A stretch of 52,130 nt of DNA. It comes from Flavobacteriaceae bacterium. Lineage in GTDB: Bacteria > Bacteroidota > Bacteroidia > Flavobacteriales > Flavobacteriaceae. The translations under genes and the position numbers were made by a program. Below the pieces are notes generated by a model that was not told the origin of the DNA, did not search any database, and worked only from the letters and a program-made list of their open reading frames with translations. The stretch lies in NCBI GenBank assembly GCA_029252265.1, contig JAQXBT010000081.1, positions 1 to 52,130 on the forward strand. Direction: 5' to 3'. Positions 50,558-52,130 of the stretch are shown here, in pieces. Numbering within the stretch: the first letter of the stretch is position 1; every line of letters starts with the position of its first letter.

Positions 50558-50594
50558 CCCCGTTCCTCAAAGTTAGGAGACTTTGCAGCAGGGG
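50558..50594. repeat. Hairpin directly after the toxin gene
   Basis: CCCC (50558-50561) pairs with GGGG (50591-50594), and CAAAGT (50568-50573) with ACTTTG (50580-50585), around a TAGGAG loop with an internal loop between. It starts on the base after the toxin stop. It may end the transcript (a weak ATTTT follows) or be a cassette-end structure. Confidence 0.45.
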
Positions 50595-50642
50595 AATCAT
50601 ATTTTAAACAGTAGCCATATTTCAGGATAGACCATTAGAAAA

Positions 50643-51590
50643 ATGAACACTGACAGATTTAAAAAAATCATAAAGTACTCTTTTACATCAATTGGCGTTA
50701 TTTTATTGATTGCCACTTTACTTGGCTACACCAACCTTAGGAATTTACCAACAACCGAAAATAAAAAAACTCAGTATTTAACTATTGGAAAGGAAAGAAT
50801 TAGATGTTTCCAAAAAGGGACTGGAAAAGATGTATTACTCATTCATGGAACGCCTGGCTCAATTGAGGATTGGAATGGAATTATAGACTCTCTATCCAAA
50901 GATTACAGAGTGACCGCTTTTGACCGATTAGGCCACGGATTTAGTTCTTCAAATCAATACACCTATCACTTGAAAGATAATGCCACTCTTGTAGCGGATT
51001 TAATTAAAGAGTTGAAATTAAAATCACCTTTGATTGTTGGGCATTCGTATGGAGGTTCTATCGCTGCGTTTATGGCCGCTAATTCAAAATTAAAAGATCT
51101 TGAATATATGATCATAGACTCTCCATTATACGAACACCAGCCAAGTTGGTTATACCGATTGGTGGCCCTGCCCGTTTTTGGAAAAGGAATTGCTTTAGTT
51201 TCCTCTTTTACAATTGCCAACCACCAAATAAAAAAGGGCGTTTCACCCTTATTTAAAAGTCTTGAAAAAGAAGTAATTGATGATTTCGTAAAAGAACGAC
51301 AAGTAATTTGGTCTCAGCCAAAAGTGATTTACTCAAAATCAAAAGAGTCCGTGAACTATTCGGATGATTTGAATTCAATCTCAATAAAATATAGAAACAT
51401 AAATTCTAAAATAACGATCATCACTGGAAAGGATGCCAAAAGTACCTTTAGAAACGATTGCGAAAAATTTAACTCTGAAGTCGCTAATAGCGAATTGATA
51501 TTACTAGAAAACTCCGGCCACTACATCCCTTTGGAAAAACCGTTCGAGTTGATTGAAATTATAAAAAAAAGAATGGATTCTAAACCTTAG
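50643..51590 (+). CDS. Membrane-anchored alpha/beta hydrolase
   Basis: 315 residues with an N-terminal transmembrane anchor (about 12-30). Alpha/beta-hydrolase fold: oxyanion region L-L-I-H-G-T-P-G-S, D-R-L-G-H-G-F-S, nucleophile elbow G-H-S-Y-G-G (Ser135), acid Asp264 in I-T-G-K-D-A and His293 in N-S-G-H-Y-I-P. A complete triad, so probably an active esterase, lipase or peptidase; the substrate is unknown. It is a different subfamily from the hydrolase remnant at 49473-49726. It lies in the accessory stretch between der and era and converges on era with a 30-bp gap. Confidence 0.88.
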   Translation: MNTDRFKKIIKYSFTSIGVILLIATLLGYTNLRNLPTTENKKTQYLTIGKERIRCFQKGTGKDVLLIHGTPGSIEDWNGIIDSLSKDYRVTAFDRLGHGFSSSNQYTYHLKDNATLVADLIKELKLKSPLIVGHSYGGSIAAFMAANSKLKDLEYMIIDSPLYEHQPSWLYRLVALPVFGKGIALVSSFTIANHQIKKGVSPLFKSLEKEVIDDFVKERQVIWSQPKVIYSKSKESVNYSDDLNSISIKYRNINSKITIITGKDAKSTFRNDCEKFNSEVANSELILLENSGHYIPLEKPFELIEIIKKRMDSKP

Positions 51591-51620
51591 ATTATAATAC
51601 TATCGATTAACTGAAGATTT

Positions 51621-52130
51621 TTAAGAATTATTATACCCAAAACGTTTGAGTTGGTTTTGGTTAGAACGCCAGTTTTTATTCACTTTCACATACAATTCTA
51701 AGTGGACTTGTTTGCCAAAAAATTTCTCTAAATCTTTTCGAGACTCAACACCCACACGTTTGAGTGCGATGCCTTTATGTCCAATAATAATCCCTTTTTG
51801 GGTTTCACGTTCGACCATGATAACCGATCGCATCCGGATGATGTCTTCTTCTTCAAAAAATTCTTCGGTATCGACTTCCACCGCATAAGGAATTTCTTTT
51901 TTGTAGTGGATTAAAATCTTTTCACGGATTTTTTCATTGACAAAAAATCGTTCGGGTTTGTCTGTCAGTTGATCTTTGGGATAGTATGCTGGTGATTCTG
52001 GCAATAACTCCAAAATACGATCAAAGACATTTTTCACATTAAACCCTTCCAAAGCAGAAATTGCTATAAACTCCGCATTCGGAACTTTTTGTTGCCAAAG
52101 CTGTGCTTGTTCTTCTAATTGTTCTTGATT
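51621..52130 (-). CDS. era: GTPase Era, C-terminal part (runs off right edge)
   Basis: 169 residues are visible, continuous to the window edge (NQEQLEEQAQLWQQKVP at the edge). ISALEGFNV is the G5 region of the GTPase domain. The segment ELLPESPAYYPKDQLTDKP and the KH domain motif G-I-I-I-G-H-K-G-I-A-L-K-R-V-G, followed by VHLELYVKVNKNWR, are typical of Era. Era binds the 3' end of 16S rRNA in 30S maturation. The N-terminal GTPase domain lies outside the window. Confidence 0.95.
   Translation of the reverse strand, partial: NQEQLEEQAQLWQQKVPNAEFIAISALEGFNVKNVFDRILELLPESPAYYPKDQLTDKPERFFVNEKIREKILIHYKKEIPYAVEVDTEEFFEEEDIIRMRSVIMVERETQKGIIIGHKGIALKRVGVESRKDLEKFFGKQVHLELYVKVNKNWRSNQNQLKRFGYNNS

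Noticed and set aside
49758-50594. Integron attC sites around the toxin-antitoxin pair
   Set aside because: No proper RYYYAAC/GTTRRRY core pair is present on either side and no integrase gene is in the window; only imperfect hairpins are seen.
1-52130. tRNA, rRNA, CRISPR arrays, riboswitches and insertion sequences
   Set aside because: Gaps between genes are short and AT-rich; no cloverleaf, repeat-spacer array, aptamer core or transposase was recognised by eye.

Overview
The window is an AT-rich chromosomal segment from a member of the Bacteroidota, almost certainly a Flavobacteriaceae-type (probably marine) bacterium. The evidence is two SusC/SusD pairs, a metallopeptidase with a type IX secretion (Por) C-terminal sorting domain, GSCFA and DUF5723-type proteins, an Obg GTPase without the C-terminal OCT domain, and repeated Bacteroidota promoter signatures (TAnnTTTG at -7, TTG or TTTG at -33). 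The genus cannot be told from the sequence alone.

Layout: (a) 1-1972: the start of rpsL (minus strand, with a textbook promoter), divergent from an Omp85/TamA-like outer-membrane protein. (b) 2094-16435: a nutrient-uptake region with two tandem paralogous SusC/SusD systems. The second is followed by two surface-type lipoproteins and a T9SS-targeted M4 (thermolysin-like) peptidase. Three clear intrinsic terminators divide this region into units. No carbohydrate-active enzyme is present, so peptide or protein scavenging is a better guess than glycan use. (c) 16535-19369: rlmB, a rhomboid protease and rarA. (d) 19366-28795, minus strand: an uncharacterised envelope trio (lipoprotein, DUF5723-type beta-barrel, secreted protein), then a run of close or overlapping genes, adk-obg-TPR-mpl-radC-deacetylase-like-yjjG. 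(e) 28977-38903: purK-purE-dcp, a UbiA-like membrane protein, then gcvP-KASIII-methyltransferase-glycosyltransferase. (f) 38887-48965: ilvE, a crotonase, a GSCFA protein, alaS, and on the plus strand M23 peptidase-MerR-lemA-TPM-TPM, then der. (g) 48966-51590: a small accessory or decaying island between der and era. It holds a membrane-protein gene broken by an internal deletion, a C-terminal remnant of an alpha/beta hydrolase, a toxin-antitoxin pair (RHH-type antitoxin plus PIN toxin) flanked by inverted GC-rich motifs, and an intact membrane-anchored alpha/beta hydrolase. (h) the 3' part of era runs off the right edge.

Most of the window is ordinary housekeeping and envelope biology. The points most worth following up are the SusCD/peptidase region, the conserved-looking KASIII-methyltransferase-glycosyltransferase unit, two proteins that look like enzyme folds without their usual catalytic residues (polysaccharide deacetylase-like and UbiA-like), the recurrent TAnnTTTG-N4-ATG arrangement that predicts leaderless mRNAs, the tail-to-tail gene overlaps, and the der-era island. 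No tRNA, rRNA, CRISPR array or intact insertion sequence was seen.
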